Source: SHVO01 sp041919675 | GTDB taxonomy: Bacteria; Pseudomonadota; Alphaproteobacteria; Rhodospirillales; Rhodospirillaceae | Direction: 5' to 3' | Length of the DNA: 64,000 bases | NCBI GenBank assembly: GCA_041919675.1 | Contig: JAYRTJ010000001.1 | Span: 1-64,000 of the forward strand | Part shown: positions 26,775 through 34,210 of the stretch, piece after piece | Position numbering within the stretch: position 1 is the stretch's first letter | Layout of the letters: each line of letters starts with the position of its first letter | Program-made: the position numbers and the translations under genes | The notes under the pieces: generated by a model | What the model saw: the letters and a program-made list of their open reading frames with translations, nothing else | Told to the model about the DNA's origin: nothing | Databases searched by the model: none

Positions 26775-27593
26775 ATGATCAACTTGCGTAACATCACTCT
26801 TGTTTGCGCCGTATCGGCCTTCGCGCTGACGAGCGCCGTTGGCCAGACCTCTTTCGCCGCCGAAGCGCCGTTCAAGCCGCAGTCCGGCCAGGCGGGTAAG
26901 GACGTGGTGTGGGTGCCGACCCCTCAGGCCTTGGTCGATCGCATGCTCGATATGGCGAAGGTCACGAAGGACGACTATCTCATCGATCTCGGCGCCGGCG
27001 ACGGCCGCACTGTCATCACCGCGGCCAAGCGCGGCGTGCGTGCACACGGCATCGAATATAATCCGGACATGGTCAAGCTCGCGCAGTTCAATGCCGAGCA
27101 GGAGAAGGTCACGGACAAAGCCTCGTTCGCGCAGGCCGACATCTTCGCCTCCGATTTTTCCAAGGCCACCGTCATCACCCTGTTCCTCCTGCCGCAGTTG
27201 AACGTGAAGCTGCGTCCGACCTTGCTCGACATGAAGCCGGGCACGCGCGTGGTCTCCAACTCCTTCAACATGGGGGATTGGGAGCCCGATGAGACCATCA
27301 TGGCGACCGCCGACTGCACCAGCTGGTGCACCGCCTACAAGTGGATCATCCCGGCGAAGGTCGACGGCAACTGGAAGCTCGGCAATGGCCAGCTCGCGTT
27401 GAAGCAGACCTATCAGAAGCTCGACGGCACCTTGACCGTCGACGGCAAGCCGCAGCCCATCAGCGAAGCCAAGATGGACGGCGTGAATATCTCCTTCACC
27501 GCCGGCGGCAAGAAGTACATGGGCCGCGTCGAAGGCGGTTCCATGAAGGGCAACGTTCAGGGCGGCGCGGCGTGGAGCGCGAACAAGGCCTAA
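26775..27593 (+). CDS. Exported SAM-dependent methyltransferase-fold protein
   Basis: A 272-residue protein with a signal peptide (MINLRNITLVCAVSAFALTS...FAAE) and a class I methyltransferase core: DYLIDLGAGDGRTVITAAKRG (SAM loop), acidic strand-2 end (GIEYNPDMV) and VITLFLLPQLNVKLRP in place of motif IV. A beta-rich tail follows (VDGNWKLGNGQLALKQ; GGKKYMGRVEGGSMKG). ATG 26775 is chosen for GGGAG upstream; the frame is open to 26694. Export of a SAM enzyme is odd because SAM is not known to be abundant outside the cytoplasm. It is not closely similar to the protein at 9801. A GC-rich hairpin follows the gene. Confidence 0.75.
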   Translation: MINLRNITLVCAVSAFALTSAVGQTSFAAEAPFKPQSGQAGKDVVWVPTPQALVDRMLDMAKVTKDDYLIDLGAGDGRTVITAAKRGVRAHGIEYNPDMVKLAQFNAEQEKVTDKASFAQADIFASDFSKATVITLFLLPQLNVKLRPTLLDMKPGTRVVSNSFNMGDWEPDETIMATADCTSWCTAYKWIIPAKVDGNWKLGNGQLALKQTYQKLDGTLTVDGKPQPISEAKMDGVNISFTAGGKKYMGRVEGGSMKGNVQGGAAWSANKA

Positions 27594-27606
27594 TGTGAGT
27601 GGGCGG

Positions 27607-27629
27607 GCCGCGGCGCCGGGCGCCGCGGC
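27607..27629 (+). terminator. GC-rich hairpin after the methyltransferase gene
   Basis: GCCGCGGCG and CGCCGCGGC form a 9-bp stem with a 5-base loop, 13 bases after the stop codon. No proper T tract follows (TCTTCCC), so termination is plausible but not certain. Confidence 0.5.
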
Positions 27630-27704
27630 TCTTCCCATGCTCCCGCCGCGGCGTGTTGCACTCTATGGCTCCTTCCGCGAGGATTCATCTGACCGGCTCC
27701 GACG

Positions 27705-27989
27705 ATGCCCGACATTTCCGAGCGTGAGCCGCCGTCGCTGGATGACGGTGAGGTTCCCTTTCAAGCGCCGCCGGGCCGTCCTACGCCTACATCTACGCCT
27801 GCCCGGCCGCGGAAGCGGAAAAAGAAGCCTGCGCCATGGCTTGGCGTACTTGCGATTGTCTACGCATTGGGCGCCGTCGGCGTTGGCGCCGTCGATCATG
27901 GCGGTGTTTATCTCTTTGCCTGGCTTGTCACCGGACCTGTGATCTATACCGTCGTCCGCGCCTTGCGCCGCAGGTCATCTCTTTCATAA
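27705..27989 (+). CDS. Small two-helix membrane protein, function unknown
   Basis: 94 residues: an acidic N-terminus (MPDISEREPPSLDDGE), a proline- and lysine/arginine-rich linker (RPRKRKKKPAP), then two hydrophobic segments (LGVLAIVYALGAVGVGAV and LFAWLVTGPVIYTVV) separated by DHGG, ending in RALRRR. The positive linker before the first helix suggests a cytoplasmic N-terminus. No strong ribosome site is visible before the ATG. It stands alone between the methyltransferase and the receptor gene. Not recognised. Confidence 0.55.
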   Translation: MPDISEREPPSLDDGEVPFQAPPGRPTPTSTPARPRKRKKKPAPWLGVLAIVYALGAVGVGAVDHGGVYLFAWLVTGPVIYTVVRALRRRSSLS

Positions 27990-28103
27990 TGCCATGCGTC
28001 CGCGCATGCAGTGCCGCCGGCCGTGCACGCGCCATTGCCGGTTGGCCGCGTAGCGCAACACCGCGCCCTGGGCTATAAGCGATTGTCCGGAGGGGGAATC
28101 GAC

Positions 28104-30050
28104 GTGCGCGTAAACTGGGGAGTTGCCGCCGCCATGGCGGCGGCCATGGTGGGGCTGACTGCGGCCGCGGCCATGGCGCAACGCGCCACCGAAAATGCCG
28201 TGACCAAGGCGGAAGACGCCTTCGGGACCCAGATCGGCAATGAAAACGTCGGTCTCTACGGGATTCAAAGCGCGCGCGGCTTCAGCCCGGAGCAGGCGGG
28301 CAACTTGCGCATTGAAGGTCTTTATTTCGATCAGCAGGCCCGTTTCGGCAATCGCATCTCCAAGGGCACGGTGATGCGCGTCGGTCTCAGCGCGCTGTCC
28401 TATCCGTTTCCCGCCCCGACGGGCATCGGCGATATCCAGCTTCGTATTCCCGGCGACGAGACGCAGGCCAGCGCCGCCCTCAGCTATGCCTATCCGACCG
28501 GGCAGCCTCAGGCGTCTGTTTCCACGGATGCCGAAATGTCGGTGATTCCCGGCACGCTGGCGGTGGGCGTCGGCCTTAGCGTCTACCGGCGCGTCGCGGA
28601 ATGGCGCGGCGGAAACGACGGCGTCAACGCCGGCGCGACGATGCGCTGGACGCCAACCGATGCGCTCGAGGTCATCCCGCTCATGACCTTGAGCGACCAG
28701 CTTCGCGACGAAGACACGCAACCCTTGATCCTGAGCGGCGGCGCTTATCTTCCGCCCCAGATCGACCGCGATGTCTTCATCACTCAAAAATGGGCCGACC
28801 ACGCGACCAAGGATTCCAATTACGGCGTCATTACGCGCGCCGGCCTTCCCGACGACTGGCGGCTGCAGATCGGGCTGTTCCGGTCCGCGCGCAAGGAAGC
28901 GCGCAATCTCACGCTTTTTTACCGCAACGTGCAGCCGGACGGCGCCGCGAGTCTCGACGCTTTCGCCGACCCCGCGCAAAGCCGCACCTCTTATTCCGGC
29001 GAAGTGCGCGTGACGCGCGTCTTCAGCGACGGCGTACGGCGGCATACGTTCCACTTATCGACCAAAGGCCGCGACGTGGCGCGTGTATTTGGCGGCGGCG
29101 CGGGCGCCGCGCTCGGGCCGGCGACGTTCGGGGTTTACACGCCCCGGCCGGAGCCGAGCTTCACGTTCGGTCCCAGCAGCCGCGATAAGGCGCGGCAGAT
29201 TTCACCGGGTGTGTCCTATATCGGTTATTGGCCCGGCGTCGGCGACATCAGCTTTGGACTCCAGAAGTCGTTCTATACGCGCGACGTCATGCAGCCCAAC
29301 CGGCCGGCGGCCAGCACCACCAGCAGCCCTTGGCTCTATAACGGTACAGTCACCGTGTTCGCGACCGATGCGCTGGCCGTCTACAGCAGTTTCACGCGCG
29401 GGCTCGAAGAGTCCGGTATCGCGCCCGAAAACGCCGGCAACCGGGGCGAAGCCTTGCCGGCCAGCATGACCAAACAGCTCGACGGAGGATTGCGCTACCG
29501 CCTCACGCCGCGCCTGACATTGCTTGCCGGCCTGTTCGAGGTCAGCAAGCCCTATTTCGACCGCGACGCCGCCAATCTCTTCACGGCGGTGGGCGATGTC
29601 CGCCATCGCGGCGTCGAAGTCTCGCTCGCCGGGCAGCCCGCGCCGGACCTTACCGTGGTCGCGGGCGTCATGCTGTTGCAGGCGCGTGTTTCCGGCGCGA
29701 GCGTCGATCGCGGCCTGATCGGCGCGGTGCCGCCCGGCCGCACGCCGCAGCTCGTGCGTTTCAACGCCAACTATGCGCCGCCGGCCTGGGGCGGTTTGTC
29801 GTTCGAGAGCCAGATCGATTACAAGGGCGCCCACTTCGCCAACCGCGTGAATACCTTCAAGGTGCCCGCGGTGACGCTGGTCGACGTGGGCGGCCGCTAC
29901 AAATTCCAGCTCTTTGGGTCCGCGGCATCCCTGCGCCTGCAGATCCAGAACGTGACAAACGCCTACGGGTGGTCGGTGAATGCCTCCTCGGGCTCGTTCG
30001 CGTATGAAGGCCCGCGCCGCTTCTCCGGCCGGCTGGCGGTGGACTTCTAG
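28104..30050 (+). CDS. TonB-dependent receptor-like outer-membrane protein (paralogue 1)
   Basis: A 648-residue outer-membrane protein with a signal peptide (ending AAAMAQR). The short plug-like region contains AFGTQIGNENVGLYG and RGFSPEQAGNLRIEGLYFDQ. A beta-barrel follows and ends in an aromatic residue (SGRLAVDF). The plug is shorter than usual and no clear TonB box is visible. GTG 28104 is chosen because GGAGGGGG lies 7 bases before it. The ligand is unknown; no siderophore or sugar genes lie next to it. A paralogue follows at 30118 with the same block order (SSPWLYN, GLE, GNRGEAL, FDRDAANLF), so this is a tandem duplication. Confidence 0.8.
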   Translation: MRVNWGVAAAMAAAMVGLTAAAAMAQRATENAVTKAEDAFGTQIGNENVGLYGIQSARGFSPEQAGNLRIEGLYFDQQARFGNRISKGTVMRVGLSALSYPFPAPTGIGDIQLRIPGDETQASAALSYAYPTGQPQASVSTDAEMSVIPGTLAVGVGLSVYRRVAEWRGGNDGVNAGATMRWTPTDALEVIPLMTLSDQLRDEDTQPLILSGGAYLPPQIDRDVFITQKWADHATKDSNYGVITRAGLPDDWRLQIGLFRSARKEARNLTLFYRNVQPDGAASLDAFADPAQSRTSYSGEVRVTRVFSDGVRRHTFHLSTKGRDVARVFGGGAGAALGPATFGVYTPRPEPSFTFGPSSRDKARQISPGVSYIGYWPGVGDISFGLQKSFYTRDVMQPNRPAASTTSSPWLYNGTVTVFATDALAVYSSFTRGLEESGIAPENAGNRGEALPASMTKQLDGGLRYRLTPRLTLLAGLFEVSKPYFDRDAANLFTAVGDVRHRGVEVSLAGQPAPDLTVVAGVMLLQARVSGASVDRGLIGAVPPGRTPQLVRFNANYAPPAWGGLSFESQIDYKGAHFANRVNTFKVPAVTLVDVGGRYKFQLFGSAASLRLQIQNVTNAYGWSVNASSGSFAYEGPRRFSGRLAVDF

Positions 30051-30117
30051 CTCCTGGCTGGATTAAGCGCTCCTCACCAAGTAAACATGCCGCTTCATGC
30101 TGGGGAGGCGGGGTTAC

Positions 30118-32094
30118 ATGTCGCAGTGCGGCGGACATCGTGCGCGTAACAAAGGCGCGCGCATCAAATCTTTATTGCCCATTTTTGTGTGTATGGCGCT
30201 CCTGCCCGCGCGCGAGGCCGCCGCGCAACGCGCGAACGACAACGCGCTCGCCGCCGCCGAGGACGCGTTCGGCACCTCGGTCGGCAATGAAAGCGTCGGC
30301 CTTTACGGTGTCGGCATGGCGCGCGGGTTCAGCCCGGTGGACGCGGGCAACGTGCGTATCGAAGGTCTCTATTTCGATCAGAAGGCGGGCCTCGGCAGCC
30401 AGATCATCCGTGGATCGACGGTGCGAGTCGGCGTCACCGCGCAGGCCTATCCGTTTCCCGCGCCGACGGGCATCGCGGACTACCGCCTGCGTCTGCCGGG
30501 GGACGAGGTGGTTCACAGCGCGGTGCTGAGCGCGGGGCCTTACGACTACCTGTCTCTGGACCTTGTCAGCCAAGTCCCGCTGATCGATTCCAAGCTCGGG
30601 TTGGTCGCGGGCGCAAGCATCAGTCACGATGCGCCGCGCGAGTGGGTGGCCGATTCCATCACCTGGACCGGCGGCGCGCTCCTGCACTGGCAGCCCAGCG
30701 ATATCATGACCGTCACCGGTTTCTGGAGCCGCTCGCAAATGAGCGATCAGGAAGCGCGCCCTGTGATCTACACCAACGGCGCGCTCCCGCCGCGTTTCGA
30801 CCGCAGCGCCTATTTCAGTCAGGAATGGGCCGATACGGCGGCGCGCGACACCAACTTCGGGGTCATTTCAACGCTCACGCCGTCGTCGGACTGGACCTTA
30901 CGTGCGGGGGTATTCCGCTCGCGCGCCAGCGTGCCGGAAAACCACGTGATCGCGTATCGCCTGACGGCGCCCGACGGCACGGCCAACATCGACGCGCTCG
31001 CCGATCCGCCGACGTACGCCGGCTCATACTCGGGTGAAGTGCGCCTCTCGCGCCGCTTGATTGAGGGCGACCGCGCGCACACGTTCCATATCGCGATGCG
31101 CGCGCGCGATGCGCGGCGTGTTTTTGGCGGCGGCGCCACTGCCGATCTCGGACCGGGTTTCATCGCGGTCTATAAACCGATGCCGGAGCCGGTGTTCAAC
31201 TTCGGCCCGCAGCGAAAGGATATCGTCAAGCAGGGCACGGCGGGGCTCTCTTACGGCGTCAAGTGGCTGGGCATCGGCGAATTCAGCGCCGGCCTCCAGA
31301 AGACCCACTATACCCGTGCGCTGATGCCGGCGACGGGCGGCGCGGTGCTGACCAAGTCCACCAGCAGCCCCTGGCTTTACAATGCGACGGCGGCGATTTC
31401 GCCCAGCAAGTCTTTGGTCGTCTACGCCGGCTATACGCGCGGTCTCGAGAACTCCGCCGTGGCGCCGGACAACGCGACCAACCGCGGCGAAGCGCTGTCC
31501 GCCAACATCACCCGCCAGGCCGACGCCGGCATCCGCTACGAGTTCAGTCCGGCGTTGCGCGCGGTGGCCGGCGTGTTCGATGTCAGCAAACCGTTCCTCG
31601 ACCGCGATGCGGCCAACTTGTTCCGCGCCGTGGGGCGGATCCGCAATCAAGGCGTCGAGGCCTCTGTCACCGGAACGCCGTTTGCCGATCTCACCGTCGT
31701 CGCCGGCGCGGTCTTGATCCAATCGCGCGTTTCGGGCCTGACGGTGGATAACGGCCTCATCGGAAAAGTCCCGCCGGGCGTTTGGTCGCGCGTGCTCAGC
31801 CTCAACGCGCAATACGGACCCAAGTCCTGGAACGGCCTGTCGGTGGAAGCTGAAGTGAGCAACCGCGGCGACTACTTCGCCGATCGCCGCAACACGTTCA
31901 AAGTTCCGGGCGAAACCACGCTCAATCTCGGCGGCCGCTACCGGTTCGCGGTCGGCGAGTCGCCCGCCAGCCTGCGCGTCCGGGTCGAGAACGTGACCAA
32001 CGACTATAATTGGCACGTCCACGCGCCGGCCGGCGGCTGGTTCCACGCCCAGGCGCGCCGCCGTTACTCGGCCTCGCTGTCGGTGGATTTTTAG
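30118..32094 (+). CDS. TonB-dependent receptor-like outer-membrane protein (paralogue 2)
   Basis: A 658-residue paralogue of the preceding receptor: AFGTSVGNESVGLYGVGMARGFSP, AGNVRIEGLYFDQ, TSSPWLYN, NRGEAL, FDVSKPFLDRDAANLFRA, and a C-terminal aromatic (SASLSVDF). A signal peptide is present (SLLPIFVCMALLPAREAAAQ) after a longer basic N-region (GHRARNKGARIK). ATG 30118 is chosen for GGGGAGG 9 bases upstream; ATG 30097 is possible. The 67-base gap to the first receptor allows one transcript. Ligand unknown. The toxin-antitoxin operator lies about 50 bases after its stop. Confidence 0.8.
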   Translation: MSQCGGHRARNKGARIKSLLPIFVCMALLPAREAAAQRANDNALAAAEDAFGTSVGNESVGLYGVGMARGFSPVDAGNVRIEGLYFDQKAGLGSQIIRGSTVRVGVTAQAYPFPAPTGIADYRLRLPGDEVVHSAVLSAGPYDYLSLDLVSQVPLIDSKLGLVAGASISHDAPREWVADSITWTGGALLHWQPSDIMTVTGFWSRSQMSDQEARPVIYTNGALPPRFDRSAYFSQEWADTAARDTNFGVISTLTPSSDWTLRAGVFRSRASVPENHVIAYRLTAPDGTANIDALADPPTYAGSYSGEVRLSRRLIEGDRAHTFHIAMRARDARRVFGGGATADLGPGFIAVYKPMPEPVFNFGPQRKDIVKQGTAGLSYGVKWLGIGEFSAGLQKTHYTRALMPATGGAVLTKSTSSPWLYNATAAISPSKSLVVYAGYTRGLENSAVAPDNATNRGEALSANITRQADAGIRYEFSPALRAVAGVFDVSKPFLDRDAANLFRAVGRIRNQGVEASVTGTPFADLTVVAGAVLIQSRVSGLTVDNGLIGKVPPGVWSRVLSLNAQYGPKSWNGLSVEAEVSNRGDYFADRRNTFKVPGETTLNLGGRYRFAVGESPASLRVRVENVTNDYNWHVHAPAGGWFHAQARRRYSASLSVDF

Positions 32095-32145
32095 GGGCGA
32101 GGGGCGCTGCTTCGCGCGTTCGGTCGGATTGACGCCCCCGTCTCA

Positions 32146-32175
32146 TAGATATACATTGTTATAATTGTATATCTA
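32146..32175. promoter_or_regulatory. Operator/promoter of the AbrB-PIN toxin-antitoxin pair
   Basis: A perfect inverted repeat, TAGATATACA at 32146-32155 and TGTATATCTA at 32166-32175, separated by 10 bases. TATAAT lies in the spacer (32160-32165) and TTGACG upstream at 32129-32134. It is placed right before the antitoxin, as expected for autoregulation by an AbrB/MazE-type antitoxin. Confidence 0.7.
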
Positions 32176-32188
32176 TGGGACTCTTATT

Positions 32189-32419
32189 ATGCAGGTCGCA
32201 AAATGGGGCAATAGCCTTGCCGTGCGTCTTCCGTCGGCGGTGGTCGAGGCGCTCGAGCTGAAGGAAGGCGATGAGATCGAAATCCATGTCGCCGATGCCA
32301 GGGAGTTTGGTGTCGTGCGTAAGCCCGGACGGGCGGACTTGCTGAAGCGTCTTCGCGCGTTCCGCGGTCGCCTCCCCGCTGACTTCAAGTTCGACCGAGA
32401 CGAGGCGAATGCCCGGTAG
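32189..32419 (+). CDS. AbrB/MazE-fold antitoxin
   Basis: 76 residues beginning MQVAKWGNSLAVRLP, the swapped-hairpin DNA-binding signature of AbrB/MazE/VapB antitoxins. EALELKEGDEIEIHV follows, then a C-terminal tail that would wrap the toxin (LLKRLRAFRGRLPADFKFDRDE). ATG 32189 (GGGA 8 bases upstream) gives the canonical start; the frame is open from 32165. It overlaps the PIN toxin gene by 11 bases. It probably represses its own promoter through the inverted repeat just upstream. Confidence 0.88.
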   Translation: MQVAKWGNSLAVRLPSAVVEALELKEGDEIEIHVADAREFGVVRKPGRADLLKRLRAFRGRLPADFKFDRDEANAR

Positions 32420-32825
32420 TTTTTTCGACACCAATGTCCTTGTCTATATCGCGTCCGACGACACCGCGAAGGCTGATCGGGCCGAGGCGGCAATAGCCGG
32501 CGGGGGAACCATCAGCGTTCAGGTTCTCAACGAACTCGCCAACGTCGCGCGGCGCAAGATGCGCATGACGTGGACCGAGACGAATGCTTTTCTGAATACG
32601 CTTCGCAGCTTGCTCACCGTTCATCCGCTCACGTTGGAGATCCACGAAACCGGGCTTGCCCTCGCACAGCGCTATGGGCTGTCCACCTATGACGCCATGA
32701 TCGCCGCTTCGGCGCTCCATGCGGGCTGCAATACATTGTGGTCCGAGGACATGCAGCACGGCCTGGTCGTCGAAGACAGTCTGCGGATCGTCAATCCGTT
32801 TCGGTACGAGGCAGGGGAGCTTTAA
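32409..32825 (+). CDS. PIN-domain toxin (VapC-type ribonuclease)
   Basis: A 138-residue PIN domain. Acidic Mg-binding residues are visible at the N-terminus (FFDTNVLVYIAS), middle (LNELANVARRK) and C-terminal half (STYDAMIAASAL; LWSEDMQHG). Such toxins cleave tRNA or rRNA and are neutralised by the cognate antitoxin, here the AbrB-type gene it overlaps by 11 bases. All expected acidic positions seem intact, so it is probably active. It is the first of two PIN toxin pairs within 2 kb. Confidence 0.88.
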   Translation: MPGSFFDTNVLVYIASDDTAKADRAEAAIAGGGTISVQVLNELANVARRKMRMTWTETNAFLNTLRSLLTVHPLTLEIHETGLALAQRYGLSTYDAMIAASALHAGCNTLWSEDMQHGLVVEDSLRIVNPFRYEAGEL

Positions 32826-33025
32826 ACGGCATGGCGCGTGAAACCCATCTTGATGTCGCTCGTGAAGATGGCGATCCCGCATTCTGTCTGCTTCGCGGAA
32901 GGACTGCGGAGTTTCGCCGCGCGCCTCGCAGCTGATTACTGAGCAACGGGCATTAGGCTGCGCCCAGTTTGTAAAAAAGTGCGACGCTGCATGACATTTT
33001 CGCACTCATTCACGGGTTGCCTGGT
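32826..33025. other. Intergenic region between toxin and GIY-YIG remnant
   Basis: About 200 bases after the PIN toxin stop without a supported gene. With the remnant and gap up to 33498 it makes about 670 bases without an intact gene. I see no clear terminator. Confidence 0.5.
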
Positions 33026-33280
33026 TTACCAAAGCCGCTTATTCGCGAAAGCGCGACCAGACCCGGACTTGAGATAGAACTCGAACTCTCTCGCGCGGCG
33101 CTCGACGGCAAAAGCCATATAAGTCACCAATTCCCTTGGGTCATGCTTCGCGGTGTGAACCGAAGCTTTCGAATCCCCGCACGCTGCGCCAGTCCTCCTT
33201 CGCGCTTTTGGCGCTTCGGCGGACAGCCTTCGCAAGCGCCAAGCGAAGAGACGGTGTTTTGGTTTACTGGCGTAAGCCAA
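33026..33280 (-). pseudogene. GIY-YIG endonuclease remnant (C-terminal end only)
   Basis: The minus frame ends with SVHTAKHDPRELVTYMAFA, then ERRAREFEFYLKSGSGRAFA and NKRLW. This matches the C-terminal half of small single-domain GIY-YIG (UvrC N-terminal-like) endonucleases. The N-terminal half with the GIY and YIG strands is missing: upstream residues (MAYASKPKHRLFAWRLRRLSAEAPKARR...) do not resemble it. It is therefore a truncated relic. The real remnant spans about 33026-33180. It lies between two toxin-antitoxin pairs, a typical place for gene decay. Confidence 0.6.
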
Positions 33281-33459
33281 CCGAAGCTCCGGAGGCGCGA
33301 AGGCTGGCTGCCCTTCGTGGACGACTATCGAACCAGATGTACTGCTCCGAAGGCGGCTTTTCGTCGCACTCTAGAAGCAATCGCTGGTTTCAAATCCGCC
33401 GCTTGAGGGTTCGCCAGCCATAACCGTTCCTATTTGTTCTCTGCGGTTTTACCTGCTAA

Positions 33460-33473
33460 TATACCTAGGTATA
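33460..33473. promoter_or_regulatory. Palindromic operator before vapBC
   Basis: A perfect 14-bp palindrome, TATACCTAGGTATA, 25 bases before the VapB start; TAATATA overlaps it as a likely -10. GAGGAG then serves as ribosome site. Autoregulation by VapB is expected. Confidence 0.6.
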
Positions 33474-33498
33474 AGCATAGGAACCGAGGAGCATCCTG

Positions 33499-33756
33499 AT
33501 GGCTCTCAGCATCAAGGATCTGGAAACCGAACGGCTGGCACGCGACCTCGCGCAGCGCACTGGAGAAACGATTACCGATGCGACGAAAAAGGCGTTAGAG
33601 GAGCGCCTGCAACGCGTCGGAATTGCGCCTCGGAAGCAACGCCTGCTTCTAGAGGACCTCGTCGCGATTAGGGAGCGTTGTGCCAGGCTACCGGTTTTGG
33701 ACGATCGATCCCCACAAGACGTGCTTGGCTACGATGAGAATGGGTTACCGCGCTAA
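33499..33756 (+). CDS. vapB: VapB-family antitoxin
   Basis: 85 residues with the opening MALSIKDLETERLARDLA and TGETITDATKKALEERL, typical of the transcription-factor-like VapB antitoxins (Rv0623 type) with an N-terminal ribbon-helix-helix-like segment. The C-terminal half (LLLEDLVAIRERCARLPVLD) is the toxin-binding part. GAGGAG lies before the ATG. The stop is directly followed by the ATG of the PIN toxin with no gap. It probably binds the palindrome at 33460. Confidence 0.88.
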   Translation: MALSIKDLETERLARDLAQRTGETITDATKKALEERLQRVGIAPRKQRLLLEDLVAIRERCARLPVLDDRSPQDVLGYDENGLPR

Positions 33757-34143
33757 ATGGTCATTGATACATCGGCCATCAGTGCAATCCTTTTTAATGA
33801 ACCAGAGGCCGCGGATTTCGAACGCCGGATCGTGGAGGATCCGGTTCGCCTGATTTCAGCCGGAACGCTCCTGGAGGCAGCGATCGTTGTTGAGGCGCGC
33901 CTGGGAGATGTCGGAGGCCGAGAATTCGACCTCTGGCTTCAACGCGCGGGCGTGGAGGTCGTGCCCGTCGATGCCGAACAAGCTGATTTAGCACGCCGCG
34001 CTTGGCGGCAGTTTGGCAAAGGCCGTCACTCAGCCGGCATCAACTATGGTGATTGTTTTTCTTACGCGCTCGCGATCAGCCGCGATGAGACCCTCCTCTT
34101 TAAGGGCGCCGATTTTTCGAGAACGGACGTAAGATATTCATAA
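33757..34143 (+). CDS. vapC: VapC-family PIN-domain toxin
   Basis: 128 residues: MVIDTSAISAILFNEPEA (first acidic residue), LLEAAIVVEARLG (second), and HSAGINYGDCFSYALA with LLFKGADFSRTDV (third and fourth). This is the classical VapC ribonuclease pattern with intact acidic positions. It begins at the base after the VapB stop. Neighbour of a second, AbrB-linked PIN toxin at 32409; the two toxins belong to different subfamilies, so they were probably acquired separately. Confidence 0.9.
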   Translation: MVIDTSAISAILFNEPEAADFERRIVEDPVRLISAGTLLEAAIVVEARLGDVGGREFDLWLQRAGVEVVPVDAEQADLARRAWRQFGKGRHSAGINYGDCFSYALAISRDETLLFKGADFSRTDVRYS

Positions 34144-34210
34144 CGGTGGCGATAGGCGCATATAAGAGGGTGACACTTCCCGCGCTTAGGAGTTGGCAGA
34201 AGGGCACGCC

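Noticed and set aside
33017..33406. 129-codon plus-strand frame
   Set aside because: Opposite the GIY-YIG remnant, whose C-terminal motif is convincing; the plus frame has no recognisable content.
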